DNA of 64,000 nucleotides, from the NCBI RefSeq assembly GCF_000970345.1, contig NZ_LAQU01000005.1:186001-250000 (forward strand), read 5' to 3'. Source of the DNA: Robbsia andropogonis (GTDB lineage Bacteria > Pseudomonadota > Gammaproteobacteria > Burkholderiales > Burkholderiaceae). The notes beneath the pieces were generated by a model that was not told the origin of the DNA, made no database searches, and was given only the letters and a program-made list of their open reading frames with translations. The position numbers were made by a program, and so were the translations under genes. Below, piece after piece: positions 1-8,414 of this stretch (position 1 is its first letter; every line of letters begins with the position of its first letter).

Positions 1-779
1 GCGGCAGCTATGTTGGTACCGGTGTGAAAGTCTATGCAACCGGTAATCTCTATAATGATGCTTTTGTTGGTAGCGCGATTGAAGGACGTGCGGGCAAGAC
101 GGTCCAGTATGTGCTGGATCGCGGTCCGGGCGTGGGCACCGAGGACGACTGGCAGGGTTTCGGCCAGCGGGGCACCGGGTCCGGTACGGCACGTTTCGAT
201 GCCGTGACGGTGCCGGCGTCCCAAGTCTATCCGCCAGATCCCCCGGACCGCGAAGGCGCTGCACCATGGAAATTCACCTTTCATCAGGTCTATCTCACCA
301 ATTGCATTGCCGGTATCGTACGGCGGGTGGCGCTGGACGCGGAGCATGTCTTGCGTGGTCGTGGCCGGAACTACTATCATGGCGATGCGGATCATCCGAT
401 GGATGAGGCGGTATTGCAGGCGCAACTTGGACGGATTCGCGCCTATGCTGCAAGTATCGAAGCGACGATTGATCGCGCGGTCGCTGCACTGCAAGCGGGG
501 TGGAATGCAATCGGTACCGATGCGGAATACGAGGCGGTGCTGGCGGCATCGCTGTCCGCCGCGGAAGCCAAAGTCGTGATCGACGATCTTGCGCCGCAGG
601 TTGCCAGTTGGTTGATTGACCTTGGTTCCGGCTCAGCCGTATCGCGTCGCGCCGGGTTGGATCGCCATTGGCGTAATATCAAAGTCATCGCATCCCATAA
701 TCCGCGTCTATATAAGGAACGTTTCCTCGGACAAAACCGGCTTGACGGCCGGATGCCGCCGACGGGTGCTTTTTTCTGA
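1..779 (+). CDS. Acyl-CoA-dehydrogenase-fold flavin monooxygenase, 3' part (DszC/SfnB-like)
   Basis: The reading frame is open to the left edge of the window, so the N-terminal half is missing; about 258 residues are visible. The piece holds the end of the middle beta domain (GQRGTGSGTARFD, like the GQRxTGSGT motif of the DszC/SfnB group) and the whole C-terminal helical domain of the acyl-CoA dehydrogenase fold. Proteins of this group use reduced flavin from a partner reductase to oxygenate sulfur or nitrogen compounds, rather than dehydrogenating acyl-CoA. The gene lies about 90 bases before a multi-rhodanese gene on the same strand, which fits a role in organosulfur metabolism, but that role is inferred. 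The family is fairly sure; the substrate is unknown. Confidence 0.75.
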   Translation, partial: GSYVGTGVKVYATGNLYNDAFVGSAIEGRAGKTVQYVLDRGPGVGTEDDWQGFGQRGTGSGTARFDAVTVPASQVYPPDPPDREGAAPWKFTFHQVYLTNCIAGIVRRVALDAEHVLRGRGRNYYHGDADHPMDEAVLQAQLGRIRAYAASIEATIDRAVAALQAGWNAIGTDAEYEAVLAASLSAAEAKVVIDDLAPQVASWLIDLGSGSAVSRRAGLDRHWRNIKVIASHNPRLYKERFLGQNRLDGRMPPTGAFF

Positions 780-869
780 CCACATTGTGTCGCTTATTTC
801 GTCTATCCAGTGCATCGGCGTTCCTCAAGCAGGGTTGTCGATGATCACGTTCCCGGTGCTCTCCTTGCC

Positions 870-2537
870 ATGACCGATACGCTTCAATCGTCTACCGCCA
901 CGCACACCACCCCCGTGGCAACGTCGCCCTTCCCGACGTTGCATCCTGAAGCCGTGCGTGCACGCCTGCTCGCACGCGACGAGATGCTCTTCGCGGATTT
1001 GCGCGAAGAAGACCCTTATGCAAAAGGGCATCCACTTTGGGCCGCCAATTTTCCGTTTGGTCGCCTCGAGCTCGACGTGCTTCGCCGCGTGCCGCGTCGC
1101 GATGTATTGATCGTGCTGTATGGGGAGGACGACTATCGCGATCTCGCGCCGCTTGCCGCCGCCAAGTTGCGTACATGGGGTTATACGAATGTGCACCTGT
1201 TGGAAGGGGGGCTGCAGGCGTGGGAGCGACAGGGATACCAAATGTTTATCGACGTCAATGTGCCATCGAAGGCATTTGGCGAATGGGTCGAGTCGCTCCG
1301 GCATACGCCGCTTTTACCAGCTGAAGATGTGCATCGCCTGATTGATTCGGACAAGCCGCCGGTCATCCTGGATGTCCGCCGCTACGACGAATACCATACG
1401 ATGAGCATTCCCACCGGGATTTCCGTTCCCGGTGCGGAGCTGGTCCTGCGTGTGCGTGAGTTGGCGCCGGATCCGGAAACGACGGTCGTCGTCAATTGTG
1501 CCGGCCGCACCCGCTCTATCATCGGCACGCAATCACTGATCAATGCCGGTATTCCGAATCCTGTGGTGGGGCTGCGTAACGGCACGATCGGGTGGCTATT
1601 GGCAGGGTTGAAGCTGGACAACGGAGCAACCCGCCGATTTCCTGAAGCGCGCCCCGATGCACGCCGCAAGGCGCAAGCGGACGCGCGCAGGGTGGCGGAA
1701 CGGGCGGGCGTGCGTCGTGTGTCGCTCGACGAGGCGGCGTCCCTGGCCGCTCCGGGGGGCGCTTCCACGCGGACCGTGTACCGAGTGGATGTGCGTACCG
1801 CCGAGGAATACCGTGATGGCCATTTGCCGGGCTTTATCAACGTACCGGGCGGTCAATTGGTTCAGGAAACCGATCACACCGCGGCTGTACGTGGTGCGCT
1901 GATTTTTCTGGCCGACGATGACGGCGTGCGTGCCGATATGTCCGCGTCGTGGTTGGCGCAGATGGGCTGGGAGGTCTACGTTATCGATCCGCTCGACCCG
2001 GCGCAACGGACCGAAACGGGCGACGGCGCGTCGGAGACGATCCCGCCGTCGGATGTCAAGCTCATCAGCCCGCAAGCGCTGTCGGATCTGCTGGCGCGGA
2101 ACGATGGCGGCACCATGGTGCTTGACGTGACCACCTCGGCGAATTATGTAAAGGGACATATCCCCGGTGCCTGGTTTGTCTTGCGGGCACAACTCGATGG
2201 GGCGTTGCGTACGTTGGCGCAGCGGGGGGCGGAGCCTGAGCGTTTTGTCGTCACATGCGGAACGAGCGCATTGGCGCGCCATGCCGCGCCGGATGTGCAG
2301 GCTATTTCCGGCAAGGAGGTATTCGTATTGGAAGGGGGCAACCAGGCATGGCGTGAGGCCAACTTTCCAGTGGAAACGGGGGAGGCATATCTTGTGTCGG
2401 CGCGGACGGATCGCTATCGTCGGCCCTACGAGGGTACGGAAGCACCCCGTGCGGCGATGGAAGCGTATCTTGAATGGGAGTATGGTCTCGTGGCGCAATT
2501 GGAGCAAGATGCCACGCACTTCTTCACGGTGATCTAA
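870..2537 (+). CDS. Rhodanese-related sulfurtransferase with four rhodanese modules
   Basis: This 555-residue protein contains four consecutive rhodanese-like modules, at roughly residues 25-125, 145-250, 295-390 and 420-520. Module 2 has an active-site loop with cysteine (NCAGRTRS) and module 4 has VTCGTSALAR, also with cysteine. Modules 1 and 3 have LYGEDDY and LADDDG in the loop, so they lack the sulfur-carrying cysteine and are probably structural or binding modules. Rhodaneses move sulfane sulfur through a cysteine persulfide. The ATG at 870 was chosen over an in-frame ATG at 810 because the extra 20 residues do not look like a rhodanese N-terminus; neither has a strong ribosome site. 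The 3' end overlaps the convergent UdgX gene by 4 bases. There is no obvious signal peptide, so it should be cytoplasmic. Confidence 0.85.
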   Translation: MTDTLQSSTATHTTPVATSPFPTLHPEAVRARLLARDEMLFADLREEDPYAKGHPLWAANFPFGRLELDVLRRVPRRDVLIVLYGEDDYRDLAPLAAAKLRTWGYTNVHLLEGGLQAWERQGYQMFIDVNVPSKAFGEWVESLRHTPLLPAEDVHRLIDSDKPPVILDVRRYDEYHTMSIPTGISVPGAELVLRVRELAPDPETTVVVNCAGRTRSIIGTQSLINAGIPNPVVGLRNGTIGWLLAGLKLDNGATRRFPEARPDARRKAQADARRVAERAGVRRVSLDEAASLAAPGGASTRTVYRVDVRTAEEYRDGHLPGFINVPGGQLVQETDHTAAVRGALIFLADDDGVRADMSASWLAQMGWEVYVIDPLDPAQRTETGDGASETIPPSDVKLISPQALSDLLARNDGGTMVLDVTTSANYVKGHIPGAWFVLRAQLDGALRTLAQRGAEPERFVVTCGTSALARHAAPDVQAISGKEVFVLEGGNQAWREANFPVETGEAYLVSARTDRYRRPYEGTEAPRAAMEAYLEWEYGLVAQLEQDATHFFTVI

Positions 2538-4090
2538 TAACGCACGCCTTGCGCCAACTGATGCGCAATCGTGAGCGCGGCGGTCAGTTTTTGTTCCGCA
2601 TCGTCGCGCGCGGCCGCGTCTATCGCGCGTAGCGCATAGGACGGATGATACGTTGGCACGATCCAGACACCTGCGTGCTCAAATGGTTTGTTCAACATAG
2701 ACGTCAAGGTAAGACGCATACCGGTAAGTGACGATAAGGCCGTGGTGCCGAGCGTCACGATGACGCGTGGCTGGTGCGCGGCAATTTCTTGTTCGAGCCA
2801 CACGTGGCACGCTTCCACCTCGCGTTGCGCTGGCGTCTTGTGCATTCGTCGCTTGCCACGCGGCGCCCATTTAAAGTGTTTGACGGCATTGGTTAGATAA
2901 AGGGTCTGGCGTTGAATGCCGGCGCTGGCCAGCGCGCGATCGAGCAGTTCGCCTGCAGGGCCAATAAACGGTACTCCGGCAAGGTCTTCATGATCTCCCG
3001 GTTGTTCGCCAAGCAACATGATCGCGGCACCTGCCGGCCCGGTACCCCTTACCGGTTGTGTTGCACGCTCCCACAACGGGCAACGTCGGCACGCGTCGAT
3101 ATCATGTGGGACGTCCCGTTGCGGCTGTGCGGCTTCGGCGGAAACCGTGATCACCTTGCCACCCGCACCGCGTAGCGCATCCGCTTGCCCATGACGGCGT
3201 TGGCCGGTCGCGGCGGCAATGGCCAGGCGTTGAATCAGATCACCTTCCGGTAGATGCTTCCAAAAGCGCGCCGGCATATGTTGCCTTGTCAAGTCCAGAT
3301 TGACCCGTGCCGGATTGAAGATGCTTTGGTAATAAGTACGCCACAGCGCTTCGGTATCGTCGCCAGGGCGAGGTGGCTCCAGGCGTGCCCTCCTATCATA
3401 GACAACGTGCTTACCATTGTGATGCGCCAGCCCATCCGGCGACGCGATGACCCACCGCGACCGGCCCAGGCGTTTCTCGAAATATTCCGCGAGCGGTTCG
3501 AGAACATCGTGTTCCGGGGCGAACCACGCCATCAAGACCGGCGTGTTATCCGATTCGAATGTTTCCTGGAATCGCAAGAAGGCGCGCCAGTGATGATATT
3601 CGCGAGAAACATCGCGTGCGAGGCGCGATAACCTCGCACCGTCGATATCGCCAGGCAATACCGATGCATGATCGCCATGCGCATAACGCCAGACAACACG
3701 ATATAAAAAAGCCCAGCGCTGCGGGTCGGACGCCCGCGCGGCCGTGCGCAGCCGTTTTAGTACGTCATGCGGTACCGCAAATCCAACGGATGGGCTAGCG
3801 CCCGCGTGAGGATTGCCGCTAGCATCGATTGCCGGGTTGGTGTCGGCGCCTATCGCGCGGTCGACGTCGCCTTCGGACGATGCGTTGGCGTCATTGCCCT
3901 CATCGAACGTGTCGGCATCCTCGAATAATGTTCGATTTATCGATGGGGCCATGCCTGATGTCATGGGTATGCCATCAACGCCATCTGTCGTTCTCCATTC
4001 GATCAACGATGGATCCCTACCGGCCACTATCAACTTCCGTGCCGCCGTACGCCAACTGCCAAAGTCGTTATCAATGGTGACGATATGCAT
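2534..4090 (-). CDS. DUF4130 (TIGR03915) - UdgX-type uracil-DNA glycosylase fusion
   Basis: The protein has 518 residues. The N-terminal half (about 1-265) matches the DUF4130/TIGR03915 'putative DNA metabolism protein' family, beginning with the characteristic DNDFGSWRTAARKL. The C-terminal part (about 320-515) is a family-4-like uracil-DNA glycosylase: GEQPGDHEDLAGVPFIGPAG carries the water-activating and Fe-S-associated region, and PTYHPSYALR is the second motif. Residues 413-417 are KRRMH, equivalent to the KRRIH loop of UdgX, whose histidine forms a covalent bond with the excised uracil's deoxyribose. A CRRCPLWERA cluster fits the Fe-S cysteines of this family. The gene starts 7 bases after the stop of the radical SAM gene, so the two form an operon behind a LexA box. 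The function of the DUF4130 half is not established. Confidence 0.88.
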   Translation of the reverse strand: MHIVTIDNDFGSWRTAARKLIVAGRDPSLIEWRTTDGVDGIPMTSGMAPSINRTLFEDADTFDEGNDANASSEGDVDRAIGADTNPAIDASGNPHAGASPSVGFAVPHDVLKRLRTAARASDPQRWAFLYRVVWRYAHGDHASVLPGDIDGARLSRLARDVSREYHHWRAFLRFQETFESDNTPVLMAWFAPEHDVLEPLAEYFEKRLGRSRWVIASPDGLAHHNGKHVVYDRRARLEPPRPGDDTEALWRTYYQSIFNPARVNLDLTRQHMPARFWKHLPEGDLIQRLAIAAATGQRRHGQADALRGAGGKVITVSAEAAQPQRDVPHDIDACRRCPLWERATQPVRGTGPAGAAIMLLGEQPGDHEDLAGVPFIGPAGELLDRALASAGIQRQTLYLTNAVKHFKWAPRGKRRMHKTPAQREVEACHVWLEQEIAAHQPRVIVTLGTTALSSLTGMRLTLTSMLNKPFEHAGVWIVPTYHPSYALRAIDAAARDDAEQKLTAALTIAHQLAQGVRY

Positions 4091-4097
4091 CGTCGCA

Positions 4098-5444
4098 TCA
4101 CCACAAAGTTGCTTGAGCGGGGAGCGGTTTTGCCGCCACCGCTACCGCTTGCCGTAGCGCGGCGCTGCTTTGTTCGCTATTTCCAGGACGCCAGTCATCC
4201 ACCACGATAAAGGCGCGCGCATTTTTTAGTCCGCAGCGTAATCGGACAAGGTCATCGTACCGTAGCCGTCTCTGTTTGCGTAGCGCAATGATACGTCCGG
4301 CATTGCGTAGACCGATACCGGGAACCCGCGCAATCATGCCAGGCTCAGCACGATTGAGGTCGACCGGGAATAAATCGCGATGCGCTAGCGCCCAGGCCAT
4401 TTTGGGATCGATATCAAGTGCCAAATCCATTGCTTGCCCAAGAATCTCCCTCGATGAGAAGCCATATTGCCGAATCAGAAAATCTGCTTGATATAAGCGA
4501 TGTTCTCGCTGTAGCGGCGGTGGTGCGAGCGGAACGGTACCCGGGCTGTTGGGGATGGGACTGAAAGCGGAATAATAGACACGGCGCAAACGATAGGATT
4601 GATACAACGTCTCTGCGGTTCCCAGGATCGTACGATCATTGGCATCATCAGCGCCGACGATCATCTGCGTGCTTTGTCCGCCCGGCGCAAAGCGTGGCGG
4701 CCGTGCTCGTTGCATGGTGCCAAACCCTGGACCTGAACGAGCGATGGAGGCATATGTCTCCGCCCGGCTCGTTGCACTCGTTGGTGCGCCACCGTCTGGC
4801 ACGGCGGCGTGTGCATTGGCATACGTCCCTTCGTCTTCGCTCGCCAACTGCCGATGCCGAATGCGCGCCATGGCCTTGCGGATCGTACCGAGGTTTTTTT
4901 CGGGCGCCAGCCGGGCGATCGAAACCGCTGTCGGCAGTTCGATGTTGACACTCAGGCGGTCGGCGTAGTGTCCTGCCAGATCGATCAATTCCGGCGCCGC
5001 ATCGGGAATGGTTTTTAAATGGATATAACCTCGGAATTGGTGGTCCTCGCGCAAGGCGCGAGCGACCTCCACCAGGAGTTCCATTGTGTAGTCGGATGAA
5101 CGAATGACCCCGGAGCTGAGGAACAATCCTTCCACGTAATTGCGTCGATAGAAATCCAGCGTCAGCGCGACGACATCCTGGGGGGTAAAGCGCGCCCGCT
5201 GCACATCGCTGCTACGGCGGTTGACGCAGTACTGGCAGTCATAAAGGCAAAAATTTGTCAGCAGGATCTTTAGCAAGGATACGCATCGACCATCGGGTGT
5301 ATAGCTGTGGCAAATGCCCTGACCGGTGGTAACGCCCATGCCTTCCTTGCCACGCGAATCACGGCCTGCCGCGCCGCTGCTAGCGCAAGAGGCATCATAT
5401 TTCGCCGCATCTGCAAGGATTTCCAGCTTTTTCAGTCGATCCAT
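4098..5444 (-). CDS. Putative DNA modification/repair radical SAM protein (TIGR03916-like)
   Basis: This 448-residue protein has the radical SAM cluster motif CLYDCQYC (C-x3-C-x2-C) about 90 residues in, preceded by LLKILLTNF. A helix-hairpin-helix DNA-binding segment near the C-terminus reads RVPGIGLRNAGRII. The combination, and its pairing with a DUF4130 protein, identifies the 'putative DNA modification/repair radical SAM' family, whose reaction is unknown. The start MDRLKKLEIL at 5444 was chosen over a frame extending to 5504, because the extension would run through the LexA box and because the family begins this way. The gene is the first of a two-gene operon with the UdgX fusion and begins 17 bases downstream of the LexA box. 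Confidence 0.88.
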   Translation of the reverse strand: MDRLKKLEILADAAKYDASCASSGAAGRDSRGKEGMGVTTGQGICHSYTPDGRCVSLLKILLTNFCLYDCQYCVNRRSSDVQRARFTPQDVVALTLDFYRRNYVEGLFLSSGVIRSSDYTMELLVEVARALREDHQFRGYIHLKTIPDAAPELIDLAGHYADRLSVNIELPTAVSIARLAPEKNLGTIRKAMARIRHRQLASEDEGTYANAHAAVPDGGAPTSATSRAETYASIARSGPGFGTMQRARPPRFAPGGQSTQMIVGADDANDRTILGTAETLYQSYRLRRVYYSAFSPIPNSPGTVPLAPPPLQREHRLYQADFLIRQYGFSSREILGQAMDLALDIDPKMAWALAHRDLFPVDLNRAEPGMIARVPGIGLRNAGRIIALRKQRRLRYDDLVRLRCGLKNARAFIVVDDWRPGNSEQSSAALRQAVAVAAKPLPAQATLW

Positions 5445-5449
5445 TATCG

Positions 5450-5489
5450 TTTGATCCGATACTGTATATATGTACAGTATCGGATCAAA
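5450..5489. repeat. 40-bp inverted repeat enclosing the LexA box
   Basis: The two 17-base arms, TTTGATCCGATACTGTA at 5450-5466 and its exact reverse complement at 5473-5489, flank a 6-base centre. The symmetry extends 12 bases beyond the LexA core on each side, more than LexA binding needs, so a second palindrome-binding protein or an RNA hairpin is possible. Confidence 0.9.
5462..5477 (-). promoter_or_regulatory. LexA (SOS) box for the radical SAM/UdgX operon
   Basis: The sequence CTG-TATATATGTA-CAG matches the CTG-N10-CAG LexA box and, with its TA/TA flanks, differs from the E. coli consensus (TACTGTATATATATACAGTA) at one position. It lies 17 bases before the chosen start of the radical SAM gene, where LexA would block transcription. 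It also sits at the centre of a longer inverted repeat (5450-5489). Confidence 0.85.
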
Positions 5490-5684
5490 GCAAGCGGCAC
5501 GCAAGTGTCTTTTCTTTTATCGGCCCGAAATCGCACGCTAAAAACGGCAATGTGTGCCTTGTAGGCGATCAGCGCCGTGTGCATAGGCAGCGTAATCAGC
5601 CTTGTTGCCGAGGAACGTTAATTGCTCAGGCATGGCATCTGTTTTGCCATTCGTTTTCTTACATAAAGACAAGCAGGTATTCCC

Positions 5685-5951
5685 ATGGTGATAGCGCAGC
5701 CTCTCCGTTTTCAGCCGGACATGGACGTACGCGGCGCTGCTATTGGACTGGACGGTCAACGCAGACAGGGTTTTGTAATGCAGAACGCGCCGAAATTCAC
5801 GGTCGCCACGCTAAAAGCGTTTCTCGGAAATTTTAAATGGCTGGCAAAGGCGACCGATAAGGTAGAAAGCGTGAAGATTGCGTTCTCGAAGGTACACCGT
5901 AGCACCGAGGCATTGATTGAAAAAGCCGGTGGCGTGACCGCCGTGAAATAG
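5685..5951 (+). CDS. Small hypothetical protein (88 aa)
   Basis: I do not recognise a family. The frame starts with ATG after a weak AAGCAGG-like ribosome site and ends 34 bases before the molybdopterin oxidoreductase gene on the same strand. An internal ATG at 5778 (MQNAPKFTV) would give a compact 57-residue basic protein rich in lysine and alanine. No signal peptide or membrane segment is evident. The start and even the reality of the gene are uncertain; support comes from strand, spacing and an amphipathic composition. Confidence 0.4.
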   Translation: MVIAQPLRFQPDMDVRGAAIGLDGQRRQGFVMQNAPKFTVATLKAFLGNFKWLAKATDKVESVKIAFSKVHRSTEALIEKAGGVTAVK

Positions 5952-5985
5952 CGCGTTGTATTGAGAATCGATAGGAGAAGGCGCG

Positions 5986-8385
5986 ATGCATGAGGACGGA
6001 CAACCGCGAGGCGACGCGACATTGCCGAGCATAGGCGGGAACGGCGAGACCCCAGGGACGGTAATGACCATCGATCAACCAGATGTTTCGCGCGATGCCA
6101 GTGCAAACGGCGTTACCAAAGCGGGTGGTTGGGGATCGATGAAAGCTGTCGCACAGATTCTTCGCCAGGAGCGCGTTCTCGTGCGGGGGGCGCGGGTTCT
6201 GATGAAGCAGAATAAGCTGGACGGCTTTCAATGTGTCAGTTGTTCGTGGGCCAAGCCCTCCGACCCGCACGTTGCTGAATTTTGTGAGAACGGCGCGAAA
6301 GCCACCGCATGGGAGATCACAGATCGTCGCGCCACGCCTGCCTTGTTCGCCGAACATACCTGCGCCGACCTCGAGCAGTGGCGTGATATGGCATTGGAAG
6401 AAGCAGGGCGCTTGACGCAGCCCATGCGTTGGGACCCGGCCACCGACAAATACGTTGCCGTATCGTGGGAGAGTGCATTCGAGGAGATCGGGCGTGAACT
6501 CCGTGCGATTGCGCCGAACGAGGCGGTTTTCTACGCGTCAGGGCGCGCATCGCTTGAAACGTCCTATATGTATCAATTGTTCGCACGAATGTACGGCACG
6601 AATAATTTGCCTGACAGTTCAAACATGTGTCACGAGACGACGTCCGTGGCGTTGCCGCCTGTCATTGGCGTCCCGGTAGGTACGGTGGCACTCGATGATT
6701 TCGAGAAAACAGATTGCGTGCTTTATTTCGGACACAACGTCGGGACGAATGCACCGCGAATGCTGCATCCATTGCAAGACGCGCGTAAACGAGGTGTGCC
6801 GCTGATCGCGTTTAACCCGGTGCGTGAGCCTGGGCTGATGCGATTTGTCAATCCGCAGTCGCCAATGGAAATGCTGGTGCCAGGAATGGATACGCGCATC
6901 AGCTCCCAATACATTCAGTTGAAGATAGGCGGCGATGCAGCGGTGATACTCGGGATGTGCAAGGTCATTATCGAAGCAGATGACACGGCGATACGCGACG
7001 GCGGCGAGCGGCTCATCGATACCGACTTTATTCAATTGCACACCCACGGCTTCGAAGCGTTTTCAGCGCAGGCCCGCGCCGCCAACTGGGACGAGATCGT
7101 GCATCGTAGTGGCGTGACGCGCGCTGAAATCGAGAAAGCGGCTCACACCTATATGCATGCTCGCACTGCGATGGCGTTTTATGGGATGGGCCTGACGCAG
7201 CATCGGAAAGGCGTTGATACGATTCAATTGCTGGTTAATTTGCTGCTATTGCGTGGCAACATCGGAAAGCCAGGAGCCGGAATATGCCCCGTGCGAGGAC
7301 ATTCGAACGTGCAAGGTCAGCGGACGGTTGGCATCACGGAGAAGCCTGAACTGGCGCCATTGGATGTCCTCGCCAAGCAATATGATTTCGCGCCGCCGCG
7401 AGATAAAGGAATGGACACGGTGGCGACTTGCCAGGCGGCCCTGGATGGTCGCTTGAAAGCGTTCATCATGCTGGGTGGCAACTTCGTTCGCGCCATTCCT
7501 GACACCACGCGCATGGAGGCGGCATGGAAGAAATTGCGGTTGACGGTCAATATCGTGACAAAACTGAATCGCAGTTGCTTGATGCACGGCGAGGTGTCAT
7601 ACATCTTGCCTTGCCTCGGGCGGATCGAGATCGATCGCCAGGAAAGTGGGGAGCAGGCGGTATCGATCGAGGATTCCACGGGATGTTTTCACGGATCGCG
7701 CGGCATGGTCGAACCGGCAAGCGAATATTTGCTGTCCGAGCCAGCCATTGTCGCGGGGATGGCGAAAGCGACGCTTGGTAGACAGACCGTCGATTGGGAT
7801 AAGTGGGTTGGGGATTACGGACTTGTTCGCGATGCCATTGCGAAAACCTTCCCTACTATTTTCGGCGACTTCAATAAGCGCCTTTGGCAACCTGGTGTCT
7901 TTCAAAGGCCGCTGCCCGCGCGTGAACGCGTCTGGAAGACCCCTAACGGTAAAGCCAATTTCACCGTGGTCTCGCAATTGGCGGCAGATCCTGATTTGCC
8001 GGCGCTGGCGGACCCATCGATTTTGCAGTTGATGACAACACGCGGCGATAGCCAATTCAACACAACGATTTACGGACTGGACGATCGTTTCCGAGGCGTG
8101 CATGGCACACGCGAGGTGCTATTGATGCATGAGGCCGATATCGCGGCGCGAGGACTGATACCGGGAGATCGTGTTGCGGTGGAAACAGTCGCGGGCGATA
8201 ACGTGATACGACGCGTCACGGGGCTGTCGGTGCGTGCTTTTGACATCCCTCTCGGCTGTGCGGCGGGTTACTACCCGGAACTGAATGCATTGCTACCGCT
8301 TTGGCATCACGCGGAGCGCAGCCATGTACCTGCGGCAAAGTCTATTTCCGTGCGGGTCTTGAAAGACGAGGTAACGGCAGACTAG
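5986..8385 (+). CDS. FdhF/YdeP family molybdopterin oxidoreductase
   Basis: The 799-residue protein has the FdhF/YdeP (TIGR01701) signature near residues 78-105, CVSCSWAKPSDPHVAEFCEN, followed by GAKATAWEIT. The molybdopterin-binding domain includes YASGRASLETSYMYQ, SSNMCHETTS and GMGLTQHRKGVDTIQ, and RGNIGKPGAGICPVRGHSNV leads to the C-terminal molybdopterin-dinucleotide-binding domain (about 670-795). Family members are formate-dehydrogenase-like but of unclear substrate; E. coli YdeP is linked to acid resistance. AGGAGAAGG before the ATG is a good ribosome site. No signal peptide is seen, so it should be cytoplasmic. No FdhD chaperone or partner subunit lies next to it in this window. Confidence 0.9.
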   Translation: MHEDGQPRGDATLPSIGGNGETPGTVMTIDQPDVSRDASANGVTKAGGWGSMKAVAQILRQERVLVRGARVLMKQNKLDGFQCVSCSWAKPSDPHVAEFCENGAKATAWEITDRRATPALFAEHTCADLEQWRDMALEEAGRLTQPMRWDPATDKYVAVSWESAFEEIGRELRAIAPNEAVFYASGRASLETSYMYQLFARMYGTNNLPDSSNMCHETTSVALPPVIGVPVGTVALDDFEKTDCVLYFGHNVGTNAPRMLHPLQDARKRGVPLIAFNPVREPGLMRFVNPQSPMEMLVPGMDTRISSQYIQLKIGGDAAVILGMCKVIIEADDTAIRDGGERLIDTDFIQLHTHGFEAFSAQARAANWDEIVHRSGVTRAEIEKAAHTYMHARTAMAFYGMGLTQHRKGVDTIQLLVNLLLLRGNIGKPGAGICPVRGHSNVQGQRTVGITEKPELAPLDVLAKQYDFAPPRDKGMDTVATCQAALDGRLKAFIMLGGNFVRAIPDTTRMEAAWKKLRLTVNIVTKLNRSCLMHGEVSYILPCLGRIEIDRQESGEQAVSIEDSTGCFHGSRGMVEPASEYLLSEPAIVAGMAKATLGRQTVDWDKWVGDYGLVRDAIAKTFPTIFGDFNKRLWQPGVFQRPLPARERVWKTPNGKANFTVVSQLAADPDLPALADPSILQLMTTRGDSQFNTTIYGLDDRFRGVHGTREVLLMHEADIAARGLIPGDRVAVETVAGDNVIRRVTGLSVRAFDIPLGCAAGYYPELNALLPLWHHAERSHVPAAKSISVRVLKDEVTAD

Positions 8386-8414
8386 CAGTGTACGGCGCGG
8401 ACGTGCCGCTCGTA

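Noticed and set aside
1596-2519. 307-codon minus-strand frame opposite the rhodanese gene
   Set aside because: Shadow of the high-GC rhodanese gene; Arg-rich and without motifs.
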